A DNA stretch of 64,000 nt, from assembly GCA_028023455.1 (NCBI GenBank), contig JAQFVV010000516.1:188001-252000 (forward strand). The letters run 5' to 3'. Each line of letters starts with the position of its first letter. Within the stretch, counting starts at the first letter, position 1. The notes beneath the pieces are model-generated. The model made no database searches. It had not been told where the DNA came from and worked only from the letters and a program-made list of their open reading frames with translations. Positions 1-12,400 of the stretch are shown here, in pieces. A program made the position numbers and the translations under genes. This stretch comes from Epiperipatus broadwayi. Taxonomy: Eukaryota; Onychophora; Udeonychophora; Euonychophora; Peripatidae.

Positions 1-839
1 TAACATAGTCTATTATTGTTATTTCAAAATAATAGATTTACATATTTAGATAATGCATATTGTTGTAACGTATCTCCAATAAAATTCAGATATATATTTA
101 TAAATATTTTTTACCTTTTGATTCAAATTTATTAATTATGATCCCTGTTCAAGGATAGCTTTGAAATGTGCATATTTATATCCTGGACATATAAAAGATT
201 TAGGATTCATGTACCCTCTAACATTGACAAACTTTATTTCTATGTATAGATCAATCTTTTATTTAAGTTTTATTAACAAATCTAGATATTTACTGTTTCT
301 ATTAACCTCATGTTCAATAAACTAGATTTAAGTTTTGATCATTATGCGATTTACTGCAAATAAAAACATCATCAATATTATCTCATAAATATGATTTTAT
401 TATTATCATCCAAAACATAATGTACAAAAGCGCTTACTAAAATTCCTATTGACCTAGATCATTCCATTTTATAAAACTGATCATTGAAAGAAATAATATC
501 TTGACCCATTTAGAATATCTACAAATTATATATTTTCCTTTTAAGTATTCTTTTAATAATCAAATACTAAATAATTTTCAAAAAAAAAAAAAACGCACAC
601 ACACAAAACCGAGCCAACTACATCATTTATCTATAAGGCAGATATTTTATCGTTATCACTGATTTGAACTGAATTTAATAAAAAAATACTAACACATTCA
701 TAAGTTTATTTAATAGCAAATTTATTTTAATGTTAGACTTTTTTTGAATTCTTGTGATTTAATGTTGTTGTGTTTTTTTTTAATGAAAATTATTTTATAG
801 TGATAGTTATTATTTTCTTTTCATTTTTCTTTTTTGCAG
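1..839. other. AT-rich sequence upstream of the first recognised exon
   Basis: I see no gene here. The stretch is low-complexity, AT-rich, intron-like sequence with short A and T runs and a small ACAC tract near 593-605. It ends in a T-rich polypyrimidine tract and an AG at 838-839, which is the splice acceptor of the channel exon. An acceptor here means at least one exon, presumably 5' UTR, lies further upstream outside the window. Confidence 0.7.
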
Positions 840-1110
840 GTTGAGTGAGAATGGATAGTGATGAGAAAAATATAACACTTGAGTTTGCTTCATCAACTAC
901 GTTACATGGTGTTCATCATTTAATAAAAGAACGTTCTAAGTTATACAAAATTATTTGGTGGGTTTTTATTGTTACATCTATTAGTATATGTACCTGGCAA
1001 ATTACAGTTAGAGTTCTGGATTATTTATCATATCCAATTACACGTGAATCACATGAAAATCTTAATGATTATCTTTTCTTCCCAGCAGTTTCTCTATGCA
1101 TGGGACATAG
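840..1110 (+). CDS. DEG/ENaC (ASIC-like) sodium channel, first coding exon
   Basis: This exon encodes the N-terminus of a trimeric, amiloride-sensitive-type sodium channel of the plasma membrane. The exon follows a T-rich tract ending in AG (838-839) and ends at 1110 before GTAATG. An in-frame TGA at 842-844 lies upstream of the ATG at 851, so translation should start at 851 (MDSDEKN). The 86 complete codons show a short cytosolic tail, the FASSTTLHG stretch with the conserved His-Gly gating pair at residues 19-20, TM1 at about 33-56 with a WW pair, and the family FPAV motif (FFPAVSLC, residues 76-83) that opens the extracellular domain. The Asn usual after that Cys is replaced by Met. FASSxTLHG resembles vertebrate ASICs more than other family members, by recollection of the family. 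The exon ends two bases into a codon, which matches the exon at 28532. The ligand or stimulus cannot be told from this part. Confidence 0.9.
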
Positions 1111-3864
1111 GTAATGCTTACACAAAAGCACATATATACACATATGATTAATGCACACTCATATATATAACTTATTTTTTTATTTTACATTTTATAGTAA
1201 ACAATTTCTTTATCATATTTTTTATCGATCTGCATGTCTATGTCCTTAATGTCTTTTTATAGAGCTAACCCTCCACAAGGAATTAAAAGTGAATAAAAAT
1301 AAGTTTTTATTTGGAATGACAATGATGTAGTGAAAATTATCAAAACTATCATCATGAGCATGGAATTTCAGATGTTGATACCTTTATAACTTTAGTGACA
1401 TTCTATTTATTAAGTGATATTCCAAAGTATATACTTAGACTAGAAATAAACTTTAATAAATAATTAGTAATAATTTTTAATCTATTTATATCAAAGTTAC
1501 AAGGTCAAAAAGTTTGAAACTTGTAATCAAACTATAGTAGTGTGTTATTTATATAAGACTAGACCTATGATGAACATTTATGTAAGAGACTGTGTTCCAG
1601 ATTTACTGATAAGTGCTGTTTCAGGACAAAATATGTATCAAGATATCAGTTATCTCTTTTATATGTCTTTGGATATATTTTTTTAGGAAAGGGTAATGGA
1701 ATAAAAGTTTGAAATATATTTAATAATATATAAATGAAATTAAGTTTAAGTATATGTAAAATTGTGTATATGAATATAAATTACAACACCTGTTATGTAT
1801 GTCTTATTCATCTCAAATGAATGTTTTAAATGCGTCCATAGTAAGATAGGTTGGTCTAACTTTTAGGCTAATGGATGGTTGTGATAGGAATGAGTTAAGC
1901 TAAAAGATTCATGGATAAAAGCAACTATCATAAATATTAATCTAGTCACAACAATCATGAAATAAATTATCTCATTTCAAACAAACAAAATAAAATGAAA
2001 ATAAGCACTGGCATCCTTCTCTTGAGATTTAAAATATTCGCAACATTGAAAAGTCATTGTAACCAATAAAATATACTAACCATTGTCATTAGATAAATAA
2101 ATATTAGCTACAGCAACTGAATAAAATTATAGTGAAATCAATGGAGTGCATTATGCTTATCTCCAATAATAGATTCTTTCAACTAAGAATTCTTCACTTT
2201 TCCTTTTTCCACATATATAAGACAATTCACAGTTGCACATACTGGTGCTATTCATAACTACTTAAAAATGTCAGAAATAATTAGTATCAAATATCATCAA
2301 GTTGAAAAAGGAAATCACACTTTTATTCAGTTTATCTAAGTGCATGTGTTTTTCCTGGGTTCCACTTGCTTGTTTAAACCTAGATAAATATCATATCTGT
2401 CCATAGTGTACCAGGTTTCAAACCCACTTAGTACATTCTTTACAACACATGAACTTGAATGAATGAAAATTGCATCCTTGTATTTTAGCTAGTCAATCAA
2501 ACTATAAGATCCCAATACCATAAATTTTCAATACTTAACACTTTTACAGATGTTACCAGCTCAGCTTATGTATATGGATTGGCAGATAAATAGATGCTCT
2601 TACTAATGCCTCACAAGCAAACATAGTGAGGACCATTATTAATTTGTGGCTATTTAATCTATTTATATATTTATTTAGATATCTTTTTTAAATGAAATTT
2701 TAAAAGCAAAATATGAAGATTGAGGTATAAGGTACTAAACGTTTTGCTGTAAATTAATTTTGTCATCATTGATTTTAAAGGAGAGTCCAGTACACCCATC
2801 TATGTCTTTTTAGTTCTTCATATAAAAATTATAACTATACACTTCTTAAGTTTAGCCAACTGTTATCTGGGGCCAACAATCAGAATAGAGAATTAGCAGC
2901 AGCAGCTCTTAACAGTTCATTTGCACTAGCTTTTATAAATAAAAAAAAACACCTGCAAATTTTTCTTTATCTTTTGCATCTATTAACCGCCCCTCCCCCC
3001 CCCCATTTTTCGGTATACCTCAGACAACCTTTGATAACATTTATTAAATGTTGGTTTTGGTTTATTGACTTCAGCTCTCATTACGTTTATCTTATATTTT
3101 TCTACCCATATCTTGACACATTTCCCCATTTTGATCTATTGTAAATATTCAACTAAGAAAAAAATAAATAATAGCGGGTATTTTATAGAACTGATTTTTT
3201 TTTTTTTTTGGTTTTTTAATAAATAAATTTTTCTAAAACTTAAAATCAAATTTAGAACTGAAAACAATAACCAATTCCTGTAAAACCCATACAAAATAAA
3301 TTCCATTTTACATTATACTATCAAATAGTATATAGTACAATGTGTAAATTTCCATGATAAAAAAAAATCTATATATACATCATACACACACCCATGCATG
3401 CACATATCCATAATACTAAATAGTGATCTACTTTTTTATGTTCTTATTAGAACAAAATATCCTTCATAATTTCCTGAAAATTTAAACCTATTCTCCTGCA
3501 AAGAACTGTCAAGCAAATGCTATCTATAACAAGTTCAATTTATATTCATATTATCATTTTCATTTACAAATATTATGATGAATATAAATGGAACATTTTA
3601 AAATATTACAGTTCATGAAATAGTCAATCCCCAATATGCTATAATTTTAAATAAAATACAAATATACTTTTCTCTATATATTAAATTCAAGCCACATGGT
3701 CATTGGTCTCTCTAAATAAACTTTTTATTTTTTCTTGACTTTAATGTAAGATGAAGGTATTTATGTAATTGATGTTTATTTATAAATATGTATTTCGTAT
3801 TGTTGTTGCAGATCCTTGAAAATGGCTGTAAGAAGTTAAAAGCAGTTGAAACATTGGACTTTTG

Positions 3865-3866
<2 letters not shown>
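1111..3866. other. Intronic sequence without recognised gene
   Basis: AT-rich intronic sequence with no recognised coding region. A homopolymeric C tract lies near 2988-3004. A polypyrimidine-AG followed by an ATG at about 3800-3833 looks like an exon start, but the frame meets a stop after a few codons, so it was not called. Confidence 0.6.

Positions 3867-3949
<83 letters not shown>
3867..3949. repeat. Compound microsatellite (TA)n(TG)n
   Basis: About 50 bp of alternating TA (3867-3917) is followed directly by about 30 bp of TG. Both tracts are nearly pure. The minus-strand ORF across it is only the translation of the repeat. Confidence 0.95.
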
Positions 3950-6900
3950 CAGTAGTGATATAAAAAATAAAGTTTTTGAAAAGAAAAAGGAGAAGGATTT
4001 TTAATTTGTTGATATTATATATATATGAAATGAATCTTTTTTTTTTAATTATTAACAATTCAACTTTCATCTATATTTAGTTTGAATCAAGATTTATAAT
4101 AAACATGTAATATATTCTTTTTCTTCTGCTTATTTTTACTTCTATCTGAAGTTCGAGTTGCAATCAAGTAGGAGCAAAAAATCATGAATTGAGATGAAGT
4201 CATTTTTATGTGGAGTGTGTTTACAAAACTAATTAAAATGAATGCATGTTTATTTTTATACAAATGTTAATAATATTTCAGAATTTAATAATCCATAAAA
4301 TTTAAGATAAGCAAATTTCTCAGGGCATTTTTAAAGATGTATGATAATAATCTTAATATATTCTTAAAATATGTATATGTGGTTACAATCTTTTGTGTAA
4401 ATAACTACTTTTGTGTAAGTTAATATGTACTATTATATAAGGTTAGAAAATTAACTCTCTTTCATCCCTAAATTAAATATAATATTCAATTAATCATTTA
4501 ACTCAGGGTTATTAACTAAATCAATCTCAATCATTCACTTAAATTTGTGTATATTTAAAGTTTATTACGTTCTTCTAGGTATGATGAATGTAAAATTGAT
4601 TTTATTGTACATCCCTTACCCTACGAATTTGTATTTCAGAGAGCATTAGTAATAATAAATTGTGTATAAAATTTAATAAATGAATATATATTTTTATAGT
4701 TTAGAAAGTATAACATTTTATTTCAACAATATGCAAAGATGATTCCAATAATGACAAATAGATATATTTAAATTTAACAATTGTTTTATTATAAATAAGT
4801 ATATAAACGAAATAATAAAATTAAAAGCAAACAATAATAAATGTAATTTAATACAAAATTTCGTAACAAAATTAATAAATAATATTATTTGTTTTACATG
4901 AATAAGCTAAACTTGGATTATGATTATGTGTGTAATTCTTAAGCGTTTGCAAAGATATAGTATTCTTTTAGAGAGGGTTGAAAAATGTTAAATCAAAAAC
5001 TCATTTTACATATAGGGGACTAATAATGTTTTATAGTATTCTTAATTATCTTGGTAATAATAATTAATACATTGTCAATATTATCCTATAAAATCTGGCT
5101 ATTTCTTTTACTCTTTTAGAGTAATCAAAATTATTTACTTAACACACATAAACAATATACAAAATATATAGTTTTATCTATTATACATTTATAACTTTTA
5201 TTGGAAATACTATACTTCTTACATTATTCAAAGTTTAAATAATTAGTTAAAAATATACCTCTACTAACAAATACAAGTTGTTTTATTTATTCCATCAGAA
5301 TGCCTTATTGCATAGTATAGTATTTAAAAATTATAAAAATATCATAAGCATTTTACAAATAAATGTTTATTAGAGATTCAATCATCTACCCAAAGATGAT
5401 TAGCAACATAGAAATTTGAAGCTGAATTTAATGACTTATGAAACACAAAATAAGTTATCCATAAATAATGTATAAGCTACTTTAACTGTTAAAGCATACC
5501 TTAAATTTCAACAATCAAGAACTAAGGACCTAGGTTGAATCCCAGCTAGTATTGCACTGGTCAGGCTCAGTACACCTTAAGTAGGAGAAATATACCTAAA
5601 GTTGTGCGTATCCTAACCTGTTTGCTGTGACTTACTAGCAGTTGAATGCATTGGAATATTTAACTAAAAATTAAACTTTTCTAAAGACATTCAACACAAT
5701 TAGATGATGGAAAAGTCCAATATAAAAAAAAACAATATAATTTAACAATTATAAACTAAGTTTATTTAAGTAATTCCTTAAATCATAATTTGACTTTCAT
5801 GAAAGTTTTTGCAGAGTATTCAAATGTTTGTAATTTACTAGCAATACATTAATGTAAGCATTAGGTATTAAATTATAAGCATAATGTAATTCTTTTCATA
5901 ACTCTAAATCATTGGTGACAATACAATGATTTTAAAAAAATAATAAGAACATTTAGTGATCCTATTCCAGATTATAAAACAAGCACATTTACAATGTCTG
6001 CTGATTAATTTATGACATATTTTCATATTGTGGCATTTATAATCCTAAGTCCATTATTAAAGAACTGACATTGAATTGCTTTTTTTTTCAATGGGAGTGA
6101 CTTAATCCTTTAGAAAACACTTGTAGCATTATATTTTTATGGTTGGAATTTATCATATATTGTAAAATACATTAAATTAGTAATCCTGGGGTTAACATAC
6201 TTAATTATTTTTTTTGCTATATAGTTAAGGCATTTTAATAATTTATGAAACTTAGCAAATAAATAATAATCCATAGACAAATAAACTTCATTGTTTTTAT
6301 TAATAGTAAGCATTTTCCTCAATATATGCTGATTTAAACTTACTGTACAAAGTTTTAATTCTAATAATCCAAAATGACATAATCCATAGTTTTTCAACAA
6401 GTTATTTTACAATTATTTTGGAAGAATAGACATGTAATTTGATTAATATTATAAATAGCATCCCATAAACAATTTTTTAATTTTCATTAATATTTGAAAA
6501 CAGTATGTTGAATTTTTTTTGTAATAGTAATTAGTGCTAATCATCGTTAGTGTTGTTTTTATCACTATTAATTAAAAAAAACTACTAATTTCCCAGCTAG
6601 AAAAATTGAGCAAAATGGATTGTTCTACTCAGTTAATCTGTAGATGATGATACAAAAAATGGCTATCTTAAAATTTAATTTGATGATATCTTGGATGCAT
6701 GAGAGATTTACAATGATTAACTAAAATTTTTCCAAGTGGTTATATTTATAGTCTTTGGACAGCTAGTATTTTAATTAATCAATGTACTCACAAATCTTCT
6801 CTTTTTTAAGTTTATACAGAAAGTGTTCATTGTCATGGTAATACAGAATAGCAGATGAGAAAAATTGTCTGGCTTCATTCTAAATAGGGTTTTTTTTCAG

Positions 6901-7054
6901 ACATTTGAGAAAATGAAAGAAAAAATTACAATTATTTATTTTTAATAATTAAATAATTTAAAACGTCATTTTTAAATTTTTGATATAATATAGTGAGTGT
7001 GCTAATAGTTTTAAACAAGCTTTTTCGATATAAAGTTTTTTAAAATCTCTATAT
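3950..7054. other. Intronic sequence without recognised gene
   Basis: AT-rich sequence with no recognised coding region. The open frame at 6137-6400 on the minus strand has low-complexity composition and matches no family I know. A possible tRNA-derived repeat at 5505-5660 is listed separately. Confidence 0.6.
5505..5660 (+). repeat. Possible decayed tRNA-derived SINE
   Basis: This block is less AT-rich than its surroundings. It contains GGTTGAATCCC near 5532, close to the pol III B-box consensus GGTTCRANNCC. No convincing A-box, poly-A tail or target duplication is visible, so the call is weak. Confidence 0.3.
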
Positions 7055-7260
7055 AGAAATATCCCTATCCCCAAACTGGTTTTGAGCTAATGACTTTCAT
7101 CAGTCAAGTGCTAGGACAATCAGACTCTAGATCTAAAATATAAACTCAAGCCCAGCATTTATTAAATACTTAACTATTAAATTGAAAATCTGAAAATTTT
7201 AGACATATATATGTCTTCAAATCCAGCTACCTAACTTAAATAGCCATATGGGATTAAACT
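7055..7260. repeat. Diverged copy of the 413-bp repeat family
   Basis: The block contains a diverged version of the module of the tandem repeats at 32341-33560: AGCATTTAT, then TTTTAGACA, ATGTCTTCAAA, CAGCT and AGCCATATGGG in the same order and at similar spacing. It is much more decayed than the array copies. Confidence 0.5.
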
Positions 7261-7425
7261 AAATTCAGATACACTACATATTAATAGCCTTGGTAATATA
7301 ACATAACCAAAGTCTTAAAAGCCAAACTATAATAGTAAGGCAAACGAAGTCATATATCACATGACTTAATTAACTTGTATTTATAAATGTAATATAATGG
7401 ACATGTTAGTAGCTCTAAACAAGGT

Positions 7426-7468
7426 TAATAATAATAATAATAGTAGTAGTAATAGTAGTAGTAGTAGT

Positions 7469-7502
<34 letters not shown>

Positions 7503-7530
7503 GTAGTAGTAGTAGTAGTAGTAGTAGGTA
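7426..7530. repeat. Trinucleotide microsatellite (TAA/TAG/TAT)n
   Basis: About 100 bp of trinucleotide repeat changes from TAA to TAG, then to TTA, then back to TAG. The point substitutions spread in blocks, as happens after slippage. Confidence 0.9.
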
Positions 7531-9318
7531 ATAGTAATAACAATAATACTTACACACATTTTATATATGCATTGATTCATAAAATCTGCTCAGATGACAT
7601 CTTTAAATACATTCTAAAATTATATATACTCTTAGTTAGTACTATGAGAGACTTTTAAATTTCACTTTTTAATTATATTATCTTCTATATGATCAATAGT
7701 AATCGTGGTCTTACTTTACTTAACTAATAAAGAATGTCAATAATTTTTTTTTAGTTTTTTGGCTAAATTAATTAATTATGATATTAGTTATAAAGTTACA
7801 ATATATATAGTAACATACACATATCTTCATTTGTTATTTTTCTATAGTTTAAAGGTAATTAAATAAAAAAAACAATTCAAGGTCATATATGTGTAATAAA
7901 TATAGATTTGTTTTTTTTAAAAATAAATCTGGAATAAATGAATCATTTATTTATTAAATTTTAAAACAAAATATTTTTGTAAATTATTGGATAACAACAA
8001 TACTTTAGTAAAATTAGAAGAAAAAAAAATCACATGTTCAAAATTAGTGTTTAAAAATAGAGACTGCATTGTTTATGCTACTATAGAGACAGAAAATGAT
8101 TTCAGACAAAAGAAAACACATTTTATTTCCCTTAAAAATTTTGTGTTTTAACTTAACTTTACTCTACAAATAAATTCTGGACTTGCAGCAAAGAAAGTTT
8201 ATTGTGAGTAGAGAACTCTTGGAAAAAAAGGAATAAGAGTTTTTTTTTTTTAATGTCCATGGTTTAAATGGAATGATTAATAGAAAAATGCTAGGCTGAT
8301 GGCCATTGAATTTAAGACTGCAAAATCTACTCATATTGTAACACTAGCAAAGGAAAATAACTGGATAACATTTAAGGATTAAAATGTCTATGGAAACTGT
8401 GCTGCAAGAAAAGAAAGTTAAACTGAAGTTTTATATGTATTAATAATAACAGATGCTGAAAAAAATCTTATTTATTAACATCAGTTGAAATTATAGTGAG
8501 AATATGTATAAATGTTCATAAAAATATCTTACTAATTCACAACTTCTGAGACTAAGCAAGTTTTTCTCATAAACTTATAATAGCTCTTTTGTTGGAGGTT
8601 TTTGTTGGCTAAAATACTTATCATCTTTATATAATAAATAATAAAGATGTCCTATAATAATTTCTACCATTCGACTAGAACTAAATAATTAATAAATAAT
8701 ACATGGTTCAATTTATGAAAATTTAACTAATAAAATCATGAGAAAATTTAGTGAAGGTAAAGCAGTAAAGAATTACATTGAGCCTATATCCCACAGGATA
8801 CAATCTCAATGGCATAAGAACACTACCCCCCCCCATTATTTCAAATAGTATTAATAATAAATTCATAGCATACTTAAGACTTTAACAATAAAATATAATT
8901 TAGTATAATATTACTAAACTAAACTCTAATCTAGTCAAAATAAGAGTCATAGATCACATGACCCTATCTCTTAAGCTTGTAAGTTATAAACAGTGAGGAT
9001 TGCCAATTCTTCTACAAGCTTTATGATAAATGCTTAGCCAGAGCCAGCACTTAAAATATCTCTAAGTCAGGAACCCCTCCCCAAACCCCTTGACCATGGT
9101 TTCATGATTTGGCACTCCTCTTTACTAAAATATATTCTCAGGTTCTTGAAAAAAAATATAATCAATTTTAAAATATCTATTGTAGCCAAGTATGATAAGG
9201 GATTTTGTATCATTCTTAAAATACACCTAAACAATAATACTAACAATAGTAAATAATAATATTCTTACTCCTAATCAAATAACTATTAATTTTATCTACT
9301 CTTTAACACTTTGATAAC
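7531..9318. other. Intronic sequence without recognised gene
   Basis: AT-rich and otherwise featureless. A run of nine or ten C lies near 8825. No ORF or repeat was recognised. Confidence 0.6.
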
Positions 9319-9473
<155 letters not shown>

Positions 9474-12400
9474 CTTTTATTTCTCATGTGGTATTTTAAT
9501 ATGTTATAATCTGAAACATGTGGCAACAAACAATATTAAAATTCTATGCAGTAAATTGTGTGATCAATTATGACTATAATAATATTATTGCAAGAAGAAA
9601 AATTATTCAAATATTATATGCTGGATAATTATTATTTCATAAACATGAATAATTTATTTATACTGCGCAAATGTATCATATTTATTTTGAATTCTGTTAA
9701 TCATGTATTTGTGATGGTGAATAAATCAATCAAAATAACACAGAGATTTATAAAAAAGCAATTTAACAAATTTATTCTACTTTTCATTAAAGCAAAACTA
9801 TTTACAATATATATAGGCATCCTTAATAAAATCTAACAAATATAAATCTAATTAAAATAAGATTAGGTTATATATTTTGATTACACCAAAAATAACATCA
9901 GTAAGTAAATAAACCTTCACTCTGACTTATGTGCTATTTGACTTATGCATTATTTGTTACATAATATAAAATAAAAGGTAATCTAGACCTGCACTTTATA
10001 GTCTAATGCAATTGTTTACTAATTAAGTAAATAGATAATACAGCGTTAATTCAATGTACACAAAATATCAATACTAAAAAATAATGTTCATTTTTAAAAA
10101 ATATGTTTTAGTGTTCATTCAATAAATGAAAATTGAATTTAACAAAAATAATGTTAATGTTATTCTAAATCCTATGGCTTGGCACCATTCTCAATCCTTA
10201 TATGTTTTATGTTTTGAAAAAAAAAAAACAATATAAAATAATATTCATAAAAAACAAACATTCCTCACACTTTGTATTGTTCATTTTGATGTTTTAATCT
10301 TTAAAAATATGCATTGCTTTGTGTAAAATTAGAAATATTAAAATTATTGAAAAATATTATGAATAGTTGTCATTTCTTTTATCATCAAAAATTGTTTTAA
10401 AAAAGTATTTATGATTCTTTATAATTCTAATATCAACATTTACATTCAATTTCATTTTTATTTCATCTTAATCCAAACAAGAAAAACTTATCTTATTCCC
10501 TTTTGAAAATAACAATACATCAATCCAAAATTATTCATTATTTTCTTTTCATAAAATACTATGCTACACGATGTAATAATTGTTGAAATTAAGATAGTGA
10601 TACGATGCATAGGACACTAAGGAATGACTAGAGTAAAGACTCAATAGTATAAAATATGTTATTAATAATCCACATGGAAACGGTGTGAAGAATAGGCATG
10701 ACTTTTCTGTCCAATACCTTCAAAAATAATGTCCAGATTATTTATTCAGCTCCTACATATTATTATACAATATGAAAATATCACCACTGTCCACGAAAAA
10801 TACATACAAGACCCAGGGCTATGTTAACTGTACTTGCATAAACTACTAAGATAAAAATATAGGCTATTTTACTATCTTCCTCATATATCCTACATTTAAG
10901 CATCCAAGGGTTTTCTTATGTATTCCCCTAGTCACTACTGATTAAAACTTCATAATAGATATAACAATCTACATCGCAAAATAATTACCATTACTCCTAA
11001 TAACAAACAAAGTTCACATATGACATTACCACTCCAAAACTATTATAAGAAAAAGGTTTTATTCACTTTAAAACTCAGCAATAAAAATACAAATGACTTT
11101 GTTTTAAAAATATTAAAACCAATATTCAAGTATTTCAAAAGTGTGGGCCATTCAGTAAAGAATTATATACAAATTATGAGTATCAATAAATTATATTAAA
11201 CTTTGTAATATAAAAGAAAAATGTATGCATATCTTTTTCAAATCATAGCTTATATCTCAGAATAATAATAAAAATCTATATTTGTAATTAACGCACCCAT
11301 ACTCATAAAAGCAATATCTCAAAAATATTCCAAGCAATTCTAGAAAAATAATAATAAAATGTACATCATATAAAAATAATAATTTTAAAAATTACCTAGT
11401 GAATCTACCATTTGTATATTCACTATTTTAGATGTCTTCTTGGTCCAAATTCAGCATAAGAAACATGTTAATTAAAAATATCAGTCATACAGCACAACAA
11501 ATACATTAAAATGTTTGCAAAACTTTAAAATATTAAAATATCTTTTAAATAAATATTAATGTTGTTAGAATAAATAGAAAAATATTTAAAATGTAATCCT
11601 TCCTATCCTAACAATAAATTTTAATACTATAGTTAGTATATGTAAAAATAATATTAAAATTAAATTTACATAATTCCAATTCTATTCTTCATAGAGTTCA
11701 ACTTTTAAAAGTTTTTTTCTTTCTTCCAACACAATGTTTCCAATAAAAATTCTCCACATGGTTGCTATGCGACTAATATCGTCTGAAAGTTTCTCTCCCT
11801 TGGTGCATAATTCACAAATAAAAAAAGATGTTGACTTTTAAATCCAAAAATATTTAAAATATTTTAAGTGCATAAAATACAGTCTACTGTCTGTAGCTTT
11901 CCAGGATAATAATTATTAATGTGATATCACTTGAAAAAATTTTTTATAAGCAAGTTCCGGAGTTTTTCCTATTCACGTGAATTTCATCAGCTTACATCTG
12001 TATAATTATCGGCTATACAAACTTAATCAGTATGGTAGCAGAAAATATACTTTTTTTTTTCATTACATTCAAACTGTTATTCCATAATAATGTAGATATA
12101 AAGTCATTAATAATATGGTATTTAAATATTCCATGAATTATTTCTTTAGTCAGAATGTCTATTTTTATTATCCATTTTATTTAATTTTCTGATGAATAAT
12201 TAAGAAAATAAGTTTTTTAATATATCAAAATAATTTACAGTATATTTGACAACAACTTATCATAGTAATTATATTCGTAATAATGTTCATCTTTTATTTT
12301 TTCATTATTTTTTTTTTTTTTGTAATAACTTATAAAATCAATATTTTTTAAAAGATTTACTGCAACTTTTTTAAAAAAAAAAAAAAAAACGCAGTTAATG

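Noticed and set aside
3800-3840. Acceptor-like GTTGTTGCAG followed by ATGGCTGTAAG as a possible channel exon
   Set aside because: In the phase needed after 1110 the frame stops after about nine codons, no donor fits, and the exon at 28532 matches the phase and family.
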